A stretch of DNA of 64,000 nucleotides from Microbacterium testaceum StLB037 (GTDB taxonomy: Bacteria; Actinomycetota; Actinomycetes; Actinomycetales; Microbacteriaceae), in NCBI RefSeq assembly GCF_000202635.1, contig NC_015125.1, forward strand, positions 2,232,001-2,296,000. Reading direction: 5' to 3'. Shown here one piece after another: positions 35,227 to 43,133 of the stretch. Both the position numbers and the translations under genes were made by a program. Numbering within the stretch: position 1 is the stretch's first letter; every line of letters starts with the position of its first letter. A model generated the notes under the pieces. It was not told the DNA's origin. It searched no databases and saw nothing but the letters and a program-made list of their open reading frames with translations.

Positions 35227-36426
35227 ATGACGACCTCGCCCCCCACCACCGGCGCGGGCACCGCCCGCGTCGAGCCCGTACGCGTCGAAACCGACCGCGC
35301 GATCGCGCAGGTGCTCGCCACGATCCGCGCCAACATCGACGCCTTCGGCACGCGCTACCCCGACGACACCACCCGCGACAACCGCTACGCGCTGCGGCCG
35401 GCGGTTCCCGGCTTCGCCGAGGGCGCCAACCGCGGCTGGACGACGAGCTTCTGGCCCGGCATGCAGTGGATCGCGTTCGAGCTCACCGGTGACGACGTGT
35501 ATCGGGATGCCGCCCTCGCCCACGCCGCGGACTTCGGTCGCCGCGTGCGGGTGGGCGAGGACCTCGACACCCACGACCTCGGGTTCCTCTACACGCTGTC
35601 GTGCGTCGCCCCCGCGCGACTGCTCGGTGACGAGGACGCCCGCGCGAGCGCGCTCGCCGCGGCCGACCACCTGATGACCCGCTACCTGCCGTCGGCGGGG
35701 ATCATCCAGGCGTGGGGCGATCTCGCCGACCCCGCGCAGCGCGGGCGCACGATCATCGACAGCCTCATGAACATGCCCCTGCTCACCTGGGCGGCCGAGC
35801 AGACCGGGGACGACCGGTACCGCGAGGTGGTCGCCCGCCACACGGTCGAGCTGCGTCGCCAGATCCTGCGGCCCGACGGCTCGACCTTTCACACCTTCTA
35901 CTGGGATGCCGAGACCGGGGAACCCCTGCGCGGAGCGACCGAGCAGGGCGCCTTCGACGACTCGTGCTGGGCGCGCGGGCAGGCGTGGGGCATCTACGGC
36001 TTCGCGATGAACCACCGCGCGACGGGGGAGACGGCGCTGCTCGAGGCGTCCCGCATCTGCGCCGAGTACTTCCTCGCGCACCTGCCCTCCGACGACGTGC
36101 CGTACTGGGACCTCGTCTACAACGACGGCGCCGACGCCCCGCGCGACAGCTCGGCGGGCGCGATCGCGGTCTGCGGGCTGTACGAGCTCGCGGAGGTCGA
36201 CCCCGAGGGCGCCGAGCGCTGGCGCGCCGCGGCCGACCGGATCCTGGCCTCGCTCATCGCCCACTACACGCCGGCGACCGCGGCCGACGCCGACACCGTG
36301 CTGCTGCACAGCGTCTACGACCTCCCGAAGAACGTCGGCGTCGACGAAGGCACGCTTTGGGGCGACTACTTCTACTTCGAGGCCCTCGCCCGCGCGGCGC
36401 GGCCCGACTGGCGGCCCGCGTGGTGA
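35227..36426 (+). CDS. GH88 unsaturated glucuronyl hydrolase
   Basis: This 399-residue cytoplasmic enzyme hydrates and releases 4,5-unsaturated uronic acid from the non-reducing end of lyase products. The fold is an (alpha/alpha)6 barrel. DTHDLGFLY has Asp117 and IIDSLMNMPLL Asp178, corresponding to the two essential Asp residues of the family. NRGWTTSFWPGMQWIA and ARGQAWGIYGFAMN are further signatures, and SSAGAIAVCGLYEL closes the barrel. It links a lyase (the heparinase-like protein) to KduI/KduD. GH105 is the nearest alternative, but the motifs favour GH88. Confidence 0.93.
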   Translation: MTTSPPTTGAGTARVEPVRVETDRAIAQVLATIRANIDAFGTRYPDDTTRDNRYALRPAVPGFAEGANRGWTTSFWPGMQWIAFELTGDDVYRDAALAHAADFGRRVRVGEDLDTHDLGFLYTLSCVAPARLLGDEDARASALAAADHLMTRYLPSAGIIQAWGDLADPAQRGRTIIDSLMNMPLLTWAAEQTGDDRYREVVARHTVELRRQILRPDGSTFHTFYWDAETGEPLRGATEQGAFDDSCWARGQAWGIYGFAMNHRATGETALLEASRICAEYFLAHLPSDDVPYWDLVYNDGADAPRDSSAGAIAVCGLYELAEVDPEGAERWRAAADRILASLIAHYTPATAADADTVLLHSVYDLPKNVGVDEGTLWGDYFYFEALARAARPDWRPAW

Positions 36427-37271
36427 GGCTCGCCCGCGTCGGCGATCGGTCGGTCGCGGTGCTGGCGGGGCCTGCGGGCGATCGCATGCTCGACCTCGGC
36501 CCCCGCCCCCTTCCCGAATTGTTCGCCGAGCTCGATGGCATCCGGGATCTCGTGGAGAGGACGGATGCCGCAACCCTGCCGCCGCTCCAGACCGCGGCGC
36601 TGCGTGCCCCGGTGGAGCCGCGCACGATGCTCTGCCTCGGCTACAACTACCGCGGGCACGTGCCCGACGGCGTCGACCCGACCGCCGACGACCCTGCGAC
36701 GCCCGACGTGTTCGTGAAGACCCCCAATACGTTCGGTGGCCCGAACGATCCCGTCGTTGTGCCCGCGGTGGCCGACGACGTCGACTACGAGGGGGAGATC
36801 GCGGTCGTCATCGGGCGGCGCGCCCACGACGTGACCCTCGAGGACGCGCTGTCGTACGTGGCGGGGTACACGCTGCTCAACGACGTGTCGGATCGCTCAT
36901 GGCAGCGCCGGCAGAGCCAGTGGGCGCTGGGGAAGTGCTTCGACGGGTTCGCGCCGCTCGGCCCCTGGCTGGTGACCGCCGACGAGATCGACCCGCAGGA
37001 CCTGCTCGTCGAGGTGGTGCGCGACGGCGAGATCACCGTGTCGCAGTCCACCGCGACGACGATCTTCTCGGTCGCCTTCGTCGTGCACTACCTCAGCCAG
37101 GTGATCACGCTCGAGCCCGGTGACGTCATCTCCACCGGCACGCCGCAGAAGCTCGCGACCGCCCAGGACGCGCACCGCCCGCTCGCCCCCGGCGACGCGG
37201 TGACCGTACGCGTCGCCGGCATCGGCGAGCTGACCACCACCTTCATCGCACCCCCGGGAGCCCCCGCATGA
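36423..37271 (+). CDS. fumarylacetoacetate hydrolase (FAH) family protein
   Basis: This 282-residue enzyme of the FAH superfamily has an N-terminal 60-residue cap, then CLGYNYRGH, the metal-ligand region DYEGEIAVVIGRRAHDV, NDVSDRSWQRRQSQW, KCFDGFAPLGPWLV and STGTPQKLA. GTG at 36423 overlaps the GH88 stop and its own stop overlaps the kduD ATG. Family members hydrolyse, hydrate or decarboxylate 2-oxo acids with a divalent metal. In this operon it may act on a ring-opened uronate or a side product, but KduI, KduD, KdgK and KdgA already complete the usual route, so its reaction is unknown. Confidence 0.85.
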   Translation: MRLARVGDRSVAVLAGPAGDRMLDLGPRPLPELFAELDGIRDLVERTDAATLPPLQTAALRAPVEPRTMLCLGYNYRGHVPDGVDPTADDPATPDVFVKTPNTFGGPNDPVVVPAVADDVDYEGEIAVVIGRRAHDVTLEDALSYVAGYTLLNDVSDRSWQRRQSQWALGKCFDGFAPLGPWLVTADEIDPQDLLVEVVRDGEITVSQSTATTIFSVAFVVHYLSQVITLEPGDVISTGTPQKLATAQDAHRPLAPGDAVTVRVAGIGELTTTFIAPPGAPA

Positions 37272-38032
37272 TCCTCGACACCTTCCGCCTCGACGGCCGC
37301 GTCGCCGTCGTCACCGGGTCCAGCCGCGGTCTCGGCCAGGGCGCGGCTCTCGCGCTCGCCGAGGCCGGCGCCGACCTCGTGCTCATCGACCGCGGCGACG
37401 CGGAGCACACGGCCGAGCTCGCCCGCGGACTCGGCCGGCGCGTGCACACGATCCACCGCGACTTCGTCTCGGCCTCGCGCGACGAGCTGGCCGCCGCGAT
37501 CGACGAGGCCGCCGAGGCGCTCGGGCGTATCGACATCCTCGTCAACAACGCCGGCACCATCCGGCGCGCCCCGGCCGCCGAGCACCCCGCCCAGGACTGG
37601 GACGACGTCCTCGCGGTCAACCTCGACGCCGTGTTCCACCTCTCGCAGGCGGCCGGTCGCCGCATGATCGCGCAGGGGTGGGGGCGCATCGTCAACGTCG
37701 CCTCGATGCTGTCGTTCCAGGGCGGCATCCTCGTCCCCGGCTATGCGGCGTCGAAGCACGCCGTGGCGGGGCTGACCAAGGCCCTCGCCAACGAGTGGGC
37801 GGCCTCGGGCGTCACCGTGAACGCCGTCGCCCCGGGCTACATGGCCACCGACAACACCGCGCCCATCCGCGCCGACGCGGACCGCGAGGCCTCGATCCTC
37901 GCCCGTATCCCGGCCGGGCGGTGGGGCACCCCCGGCGACCTGCAGGGAGCGTTCGTGTTCCTGGCATCCGATGCCGCCGCCTACGTCACCGGGGCCGTGA
38001 TCCCGGTCGACGGCGGGTGGCTCGTGCGGTGA
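37268..38032 (+). CDS. kduD: 2-dehydro-3-deoxy-D-gluconate 5-dehydrogenase
   Basis: This 254-residue short-chain dehydrogenase uses NAD(H) to reduce 2,5-diketo-3-deoxygluconate to 2-keto-3-deoxygluconate (KDG). The nucleotide-binding motif is GSSRGLGQGAALA, NNAGT is at about 95, catalytic Ser is in VASMLSFQGG, and YAASKHAVAGLTKALANEW holds Tyr/Lys. GYMATDNTAPIRAD and SDAAAYVTGAVIPVDGGW are close to characterised KduD proteins. ATGA overlap with the FAH gene; kduI follows after 163 bp. Other SDR activities are possible, but the neighbouring kduI makes this assignment strong. Confidence 0.92.
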   Translation: MILDTFRLDGRVAVVTGSSRGLGQGAALALAEAGADLVLIDRGDAEHTAELARGLGRRVHTIHRDFVSASRDELAAAIDEAAEALGRIDILVNNAGTIRRAPAAEHPAQDWDDVLAVNLDAVFHLSQAAGRRMIAQGWGRIVNVASMLSFQGGILVPGYAASKHAVAGLTKALANEWAASGVTVNAVAPGYMATDNTAPIRADADREASILARIPAGRWGTPGDLQGAFVFLASDAAAYVTGAVIPVDGGWLVR

Positions 38033-38054
38033 GCTGACCCGCCATCGCCTCGGT

Positions 38055-38121
38055 CCCGCGACCCGCCCCGAACCCCGCGACCCGCCCCGCACTCCGCACT
38101 CCGCACCCCGCGACCCGCCCC
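38055..38121. repeat. three 15-bp direct repeats in the kduD-kduI gap
   Basis: CCCGCGACCCGCCCC occurs at 38055-38069, 38074-38088 and 38107-38121. The gap 38033-38195 is C-rich and holds no gene; an AGGAGA site for kduI ends it. Confidence 0.7.
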
Positions 38122-38195
38122 GGCCCCGGCGGATCACCGACCCCACCCTCGACCCTCGCCCCGGCCCGCCGCGGGCTCGACCCCAGGAGAACCGC

Positions 38196-39035
38196 ATGAC
38201 CGCCTCGATCCCCCAGCGCTACGCGACCCACCCCGAGCAGATCCCCGGCATGGACACCGCCGCTCTGCGCGACCGCTTCCTCATCGACGACGTCTTCGTC
38301 GCGGGCGAGGTGCGCCTGACCTACACGCACCACGACCGCATCGTGCTGGGCGGTGCGGTCCCCGCGGGCCGCGACCTGCCGCTCACCGGGTGCCCCGAGA
38401 TCCGCAGCGAGTACTTCCTCGAGCACCGCGAGGTGGGCATCGTCAACGTCGGGGGACCCGGCACCGTGACCGCCGACGGCGAGGTGTACGAGCTCGTCAC
38501 CGGCGCGTGCCTGTACCTCGGGCGCGGCATCCGCGACGTGGTGTTCGCCGACGCGGAGGGCGCCGGCGCTCAGTTCTACCTCTTCTCCGCACCCGCCCAC
38601 ACGGCCTATCCCGCCGCCCTGGTCTCGCCGGGTGAGGGGACGGTGCGCGAGCTCGGCGACCAGCTCACGAGCAACCGCCGCACGCTGAATCAGTACATCC
38701 ACGAGAACGGCGTGAAGAGCTGCCAGATCGTCATGGGGGTGACGCAACTGCACCCGGGCTCGATGTGGAACACCATGCCCGCGCACACGCACGACCGCCG
38801 CACCGAGTGCTACCTGTACTTCGACGTGCCCGAGGATGCTCGCGTCGTGCACCTCATGGGCGAGCGCGACGAGACCCGGCACCTCATCGTCGGCGACCGT
38901 CAGGCCGTCATCTCGCCGAGCTGGTCGCTGCACTCCGGGGTCGGCACGGCGGCCTACTCGTTCGTGTGGGCGATGGCGGGCGAGAACCAGGCCTTCGACG
39001 ACATGGATGCCGCCCCCATCACCGACCTGCGCTGA
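38196..39035 (+). CDS. kduI: 5-dehydro-4-deoxy-D-glucuronate isomerase
   Basis: This 279-residue cupin-type enzyme converts 4-deoxy-L-threo-5-hexosulose uronate to 2,5-diketo-3-deoxygluconate. The C-terminal cupin carries the zinc ligands in MPAHTHDRRTECYLYF (His, His, Glu) and WSLHSGVGT (His). The N-terminus MTASIPQRYATHPEQIPGMDTAALRDRFL and LPLTGCPEIRSEYFLEHREVGIVNVGG are characteristic of KduI. An AGGAGA site precedes the ATG. It acts directly after GH88 and before KduD; its stop overlaps the kdgK start by one base. Confidence 0.95.
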   Translation: MTASIPQRYATHPEQIPGMDTAALRDRFLIDDVFVAGEVRLTYTHHDRIVLGGAVPAGRDLPLTGCPEIRSEYFLEHREVGIVNVGGPGTVTADGEVYELVTGACLYLGRGIRDVVFADAEGAGAQFYLFSAPAHTAYPAALVSPGEGTVRELGDQLTSNRRTLNQYIHENGVKSCQIVMGVTQLHPGSMWNTMPAHTHDRRTECYLYFDVPEDARVVHLMGERDETRHLIVGDRQAVISPSWSLHSGVGTAAYSFVWAMAGENQAFDDMDAAPITDLR

Positions 39036-40711
39036 TGTCGGCCGTGACGCCGGGAGGGGACTCGCTCGCCTCGCCTGCCGAGGGTCCGCGCGGCGTTGCC
39101 CAGCCCACCGCCTCGCCGGTGCTCCTCGCCGTCGGCGAGACGATGGCGATGCTCGCACCCGCCGACGGCGGGGGAGTGGTGGATGCCGGGGACTTCCTCC
39201 TCGACGCGGGCGGCGCCGAGTCCAACGTGGCCGCGCACGCCGCCGCCGGCGGAATGGCGGCACGCTGGGTCAGCCGCCTCGGCGCCGACGCGCTGGGCGA
39301 CCGCGTGCTGCGCCAGGTCGCCGGCCGGGGGATCGACGTGTCGGGAGTCGTGCGCGACGCCGAGCGCCCGACCGGCCTGTACGTCAAGGACCCCGGCCGC
39401 GGTGTGCGCTACTACCGCCGCGGCTCCGCGGCATCCGCCCTCGGGGAGAAGGATACCGAGACCCTGGCACTCGACGATGTCGCCGTGCTGCACGTGTCGG
39501 GGATCACCGCGGCCCTGTCGCCCTCGGCGCGCGGGTTCCTCGTCGCGGCCATGGCGCTGGCGCGATCGCTCGGGGTGACGGTGAGCTTCGACGTGAACCA
39601 CCGTGCCGCCCTGTGGTCGGCCGCCGAGGCCGCTCCGGTGCTCGCCGACCTCGTGGCCCGCGCCGACGTCGTCTTCGTCGGCCGCGACGAGGCCGAGACG
39701 CTGTGGAAGACGCCCCGGGACACCGACGTCCGCGCCCTGTTCCCCGACGTTCCCGAGCTCGTGGTGAAGGACGGCGACGTCGGGGCGACGGTGTTCGCGG
39801 GAGCCGAACGCGCGTTCGTCCCCGCCCTGCGCGTGGAGGTGCTCGACGCCGTCGGCGCCGGCGACGCCTTCGCCGGGGGCTATCTCGCCGCCCGGGCCCG
39901 CGGACTCGACGCTGCCGCTCGCCTCGCGGCGGGGCACGAGCGGGCAGCCCTGACGCTGCGCACCTACGGTGACTCGCTGCACGACTCCGGCGATCGCGGC
40001 GCAGCCTCGCACCCCGTCCCCCGTGGGAGCGACGCCCGCCCCGCGTCTCGCCCCTCCGCTTCCGTGCACCCCGACAGGACACCCGCATTGACCCCTCCCG
40101 ACGACACCGCCGCCTTCTTCGACCGCACCCTCGCCGACGCCCCGCTCATGGCGATCCTGCGCGGCATGGGTCGCGAGCGCTCGCTCGCTCTCGCGACCAC
40201 GGCGTGGGATCTCGGCATCCGCTCCGTCGAGGTGCCCCTGCAGACTCCCGCCGACGAAGAGGCCCTGCGCGCCGTCTGCGCCGCCGGCGCCGAGCGCGGG
40301 CTCCCCGTCTGCGCCGGGACGATCATCGATCCGGCGCAGGTGCCCGTGGCCGTCGCGGCCGGAGCGGCGTACCTCGTGTCGCCGGGGCTCGATCCGGAGG
40401 TGGTCGCCGCGGCGCGGGCGCACGGCATCCCGATCCTGCCCGGCGTGGCGACGCCCAGCGAGGTGCAGCGCGCGGTGGCGCTCGGGCTGCGCTGGCTCAA
40501 GGCCTTCCCGGCGTCGTGGCTCGGCCCGGCGTGGTTCCGCGTGATCCGAGGCCCGTTCCCCGATGTGCGCTTCGTCGCGACCGGAGGCCTGGACGCGGGC
40601 AACGCGCAGGAGTTCCTGGATGCCGGTGTGCGCGTCGCCGCGGTCGGCTCGGCGCTCGAGGATCCGGCGCAACTCCCGCGCCTCGCCGCCCTGCTGTCGC
40701 ACGCGGAGTGA
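39035..40711 (+). CDS. apparent fusion: 2-keto-3-deoxygluconate kinase + KDPG aldolase
   Basis: One uninterrupted 558-codon frame encodes two enzymes. Residues about 25-325 are a PfkB-family KDG kinase: GGAESNVAAHAAAGG, SFDVNHRAALW and DAVGAGDAFAGG with catalytic Asp277. Residues about 360-558 are a KdgA/Eda-type class I aldolase: MAILRGM, VEVPLQTP, CAGTIIDPAQ and RWLKAFPASW, with Schiff-base Lys489. Between them lies a Pro/Arg/Ser-rich linker of about 35 residues. An in-frame TTG at 40088 could start a separate aldolase, with AGGAC 9 nt before it, but no stop codon ends the kinase. The two steps are consecutive, giving pyruvate and glyceraldehyde-3-phosphate. A sequencing frameshift that removed a kinase stop cannot be excluded. 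Confidence 0.88.
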   Translation: MSAVTPGGDSLASPAEGPRGVAQPTASPVLLAVGETMAMLAPADGGGVVDAGDFLLDAGGAESNVAAHAAAGGMAARWVSRLGADALGDRVLRQVAGRGIDVSGVVRDAERPTGLYVKDPGRGVRYYRRGSAASALGEKDTETLALDDVAVLHVSGITAALSPSARGFLVAAMALARSLGVTVSFDVNHRAALWSAAEAAPVLADLVARADVVFVGRDEAETLWKTPRDTDVRALFPDVPELVVKDGDVGATVFAGAERAFVPALRVEVLDAVGAGDAFAGGYLAARARGLDAAARLAAGHERAALTLRTYGDSLHDSGDRGAASHPVPRGSDARPASRPSASVHPDRTPALTPPDDTAAFFDRTLADAPLMAILRGMGRERSLALATTAWDLGIRSVEVPLQTPADEEALRAVCAAGAERGLPVCAGTIIDPAQVPVAVAAGAAYLVSPGLDPEVVAAARAHGIPILPGVATPSEVQRAVALGLRWLKAFPASWLGPAWFRVIRGPFPDVRFVATGGLDAGNAQEFLDAGVRVAAVGSALEDPAQLPRLAALLSHAE

Positions 40712-40752
40712 GGCCCGGCGGGTACGCCCGCTCCCCGCTCGGACGGGGGACC

Positions 40753-41337
40753 TCAGGCGAGCGGCGGACCGATCACGAAGTCGGTGGCGGCTTTGTCCGG
40801 CGCGAGGATGACCGCGTCGCCGGTGAAGAGGAAGGTCTGGCTGTAGCGGCCGTCGATCTTGTACGTGAGGTAGGTGCCGCGCGGGCCGTCCTCGGTGAAC
40901 CAGGCGCTGTCGTCGGCGGTGAGCTCGCTGACGAGAGCGTCCCAGTCCGTCCGCGATGCCGGTGACCACGTGTAGTAGTCGCCGTCGGGTGAGCCACTGG
41001 TGGTGCATCTCGGACCCTGCGCGAGCGCGGGGGAGGTCGGAAGGGTGACGGCCCCCTCGACGGGAACGATCTCGCGGACCGTCTTCCCGGATGCCGGGTC
41101 CATGATGTTGTCGCACGTCGAGGCCACGCGCGCCGAGGCGGGGGCGGTCAGGCGCGGATCGGCGGTCGGGCTCGTGCGCGGGCTCACCATCGAACTCGAC
41201 GGGGTCGGGGGCGTACCCGGGCTCGTGTCACGGGCAGGTCCGACCCCGGGGACGCACGCCGAGAGGCCGAGCGCGGCCGTCGCGACGAGCGCGATCACGG
41301 CGAGGCTCCGGGCGGGGCGGAGGGACGTCGTGAGCAC
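40753..41337 (-). CDS. hypothetical lipoprotein
   Basis: This 194-residue exported protein begins with a basic N-tail, a hydrophobic stretch and lipobox LSAC (Cys28). A Pro/Ser/Thr-rich spacer (about 30-60) follows, then a small domain with two further Cys (STCDNIMDP and GPRCTTSG), which may form a disulphide, and YYTWSPASRTDWDALVSEL. I do not recognise a family. GTG at 41337 has a TAGGGT box 6 nt upstream, suggesting a leaderless transcript. It is convergent with the uronate operon and is not obviously part of it. Confidence 0.8.
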   Translation of the reverse strand: MLTTSLRPARSLAVIALVATAALGLSACVPGVGPARDTSPGTPPTPSSSMVSPRTSPTADPRLTAPASARVASTCDNIMDPASGKTVREIVPVEGAVTLPTSPALAQGPRCTTSGSPDGDYYTWSPASRTDWDALVSELTADDSAWFTEDGPRGTYLTYKIDGRYSQTFLFTGDAVILAPDKAATDFVIGPPLA

Positions 41338-41343
41338 GAGTTC

Positions 41344-41349
41344 ACCCTA
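41344..41349 (-). promoter_or_regulatory. -10-like TAGGGT, leaderless spacing, for lipoprotein gene
   Basis: On the minus strand TAGGGT is followed by 6 nt (GAACTC) and the GTG start. No Shine-Dalgarno is present. Confidence 0.5.
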
Positions 41350-41492
41350 GCCGCGCGTGCTCCGGCGGCTCGCGCATCCGTGACGTACCGGCGGTGCCGT
41401 GACATCTCGCGCACATCCGTGCAAGCCCGCGCCGCAGGGGGATCCGCGGGGGGAGGATGGATGCATCCGCATCGACCCTCCTGAGGAGACCC

Positions 41493-42539
41493 ATGCACGT
41501 CAACGCCTACGCGGCGTCGTCCGCGACCTCGCCCCTCGAGCCCACGACCATCGAGCGTCGTGACGTCGGCCCGAAGGACGTCCTCATCGACATCGCCTAC
41601 GCCGGCATCTGCCACTCCGACATCCACACCATCCGCGGCGAGTGGGGCGACGTCCCCTACCCCCTGACCGTCGGCCACGAGATCGTCGGCACGGTCGCGG
41701 AGGTCGGGTCCGAGGTCACCTCGCACAAGGTCGGCGATCGCGTCGGCGTCGGCTGCATGGTCAACTCGTGCCGCGAGTGCGACAACTGCCTCGCGGGCGA
41801 GGAGCAGTACTGCGAGAAGGGCAACATCGGCACGTACGCCGGCAAGGACGTCGATGGTTCCATCACGCAGGGCGGCTACTCCGAGAAGATCGTCGTCGAT
41901 GAGCACTTCGTGCTGCGCGTCCCCGAGTCGATCCCCTACGAGAAGGCCGCGCCGCTGCTGTGCGCCGGCATCACGACCTACTCGCCGCTGAACCACTGGA
42001 ACGCCGGTCCCGGCAAGAAGGTCGCCGTCGTCGGTCTCGGCGGTCTCGGGCACATGGCCGTCAAGATCGCCCACGCGATGGGCGCCGAGGTCACCGTGCT
42101 CTCGCAGACGCTCAGCAAGAAGGACGACGGCCTGAAGATGGGCGCCGACCACTACTACGCGACGAAGGACGACGAGACGTTCGAGAAGCTCAAGAAGAGC
42201 TTCGACCTCATCATCAACACGGTCAGCGCCCCGCTCGAGCTGCGGAAGTACCTCGGGCTGCTCACCCTCAACGGCACGATGGTCAACGTCGGCGCCCCGC
42301 CGGAGCCCCTGCCCATCCAGGTCTTCACGCTGTTCACCAACCGCCGTTCGTTCGCCGGTTCGTCGATCGGCGGCATCCGCGAGACCCAGGAGATGCTCGA
42401 CTTCTGCGCCGAGCACGGCATCGCCCCCGAGACCGAGCTCATCTCGGCCGACCAGATCAACGAGGCCTACGAGCGCGTGCTGAACAGCGACGTGCGCTAC
42501 CGCTTCGTGATCGACGCGAAGACCTTCGCCCCCGCCTGA
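41493..42539 (+). CDS. zinc-dependent alcohol dehydrogenase (cinnamyl-alcohol type)
   Basis: This 348-residue medium-chain NAD(P)-dependent dehydrogenase has catalytic zinc ligands Cys40 (AGICHSD), His62-Glu63 (GHE) and a later Cys. The structural zinc cluster is Cys93, Cys96, Cys99 and Cys107. The Rossmann motif is [13 protein letters not shown] (about 182-194). It resembles the YahK/CAD branch that reduces aldehydes with NADPH. The ATG follows CTGAGGAGACCC. It is a single gene and its relation to the sugar operons is not evident. Confidence 0.93.
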   Translation: MHVNAYAASSATSPLEPTTIERRDVGPKDVLIDIAYAGICHSDIHTIRGEWGDVPYPLTVGHEIVGTVAEVGSEVTSHKVGDRVGVGCMVNSCRECDNCLAGEEQYCEKGNIGTYAGKDVDGSITQGGYSEKIVVDEHFVLRVPESIPYEKAAPLLCAGITTYSPLNHWNAGPGKKVAVVGLGGLGHMAVKIAHAMGAEVTVLSQTLSKKDDGLKMGADHYYATKDDETFEKLKKSFDLIINTVSAPLELRKYLGLLTLNGTMVNVGAPPEPLPIQVFTLFTNRRSFAGSSIGGIRETQEMLDFCAEHGIAPETELISADQINEAYERVLNSDVRYRFVIDAKTFAPA

Positions 42540-42646
42540 TCCCGGCTCCGGATGCCTCGGCCCCGACGTTCTGTGGAGCGCCGGGGCCGCGGCGTCTCTC
42601 CGCCCCGTCGTTCTCTGGGGCGCCGGGGCCGCGGCATCCCCCGCCT

Positions 42647-42720
42647 CGTCGCCGATAAACGCTGTTCGTGGTCAGAAACGCGGCCTCGCCGTGTTTTTCG
42701 CACGGATCGGCGTTTCTCGG
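42647..42720. repeat. 69-bp palindromic element, copy A (with flank)
   Basis: Copy A is nearly identical over 74 bp to the stretch at 42829-42902 (one difference, in the right end). Its ends CCGATAAACGC (42652-42662) and GCGTTTCTCGG (42710-42720) are inverted with one mismatch; inside is the hairpin CCGTG-TTTTTCG-CACGG. It lies in the 594-bp gap 42540-43133, which holds no gene. Confidence 0.85.
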
Positions 42721-42828
42721 CGTGGTGGGCGAGAGGGCGGCTGGGCGGATGCCGCCGTGGCGTCCCCGCCGCCGTGCCCCGGCCGCCGCCGTTGCCCGGG
42801 GCGTCGGGGCCGCGGCATCCCTCCGCCC

Positions 42829-42902
42829 CGTCGCCGATAAACGCTGTTCGTGGTCAGAAACGCGGCCTCGCCGTGTTTTTCGCACGGATCGGCGTTTATC
42901 GG
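42829..42902. repeat. 69-bp palindromic element, copy B (with flank)
   Basis: In this copy the 11-bp terminal inverted repeats are perfect: CCGATAAACGC (42834-42844) and GCGTTTATCGG (42892-42902). Copy B lies 182 bp after copy A in the same orientation. The segment CGGGGCCGCGGCATCCC also recurs before both copies, so a larger unit may have been duplicated. It looks like a REP- or MITE-like element; no transposase is nearby. Confidence 0.85.
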
Positions 42903-42966
42903 TACCGACCGGCCGCTCGCCCGCCCGCCCGCCCGCCCGCTCGCCTGCTCGGCGCCCGCCCGCTCG

Positions 42967-43089
42967 CAAGCCCGCCGCGCGCGAAAGCCCGGCCCGCGCG
43001 AAAAGCCCGGCGCGCGCGCAAGCCCCGGCGCGCGCGCAAGCCCCGGCGCGCGCGCAAGCCCCGGCGCGCGCGAAACCCCGGCGCGCACG
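42967..43089. repeat. degenerate 17-19-bp tandem array
   Basis: AAGCCCCGGCGCGCGCGC repeats at 43020, 43038 and 43056, with diverged units on both sides. CpG-rich GC alternation makes it a likely slippage array. It lies downstream of pgm's terminator and encodes nothing convincing. Confidence 0.75.
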
Positions 43090-43120
43090 AAAACGGCGCC
43101 GCCCCGCAGGACGGCGCCGC
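43090..43120 (-). terminator. rho-independent terminator of pgm
   Basis: CGGCGCCG (43112-43119) pairs with CGGCGCCG (43094-43101) over a 10-nt loop, and on the minus strand TTTTC follows. It lies 14 bp after the pgm stop. Confidence 0.75.
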
Positions 43121-43133
43121 TTCGACGGAGGCG

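Noticed and set aside
24514..40711. Recent horizontal transfer of the uronate locus
   Set aside because: Base composition, GTG starts, gene overlaps and GGATGCC frequency look the same as in the flanking genes; no integrase or tRNA end is present.
42647..42902. Insertion sequence
   Set aside because: There are terminal inverted repeats, but the element is only 69 bp and no transposase lies in or near it.
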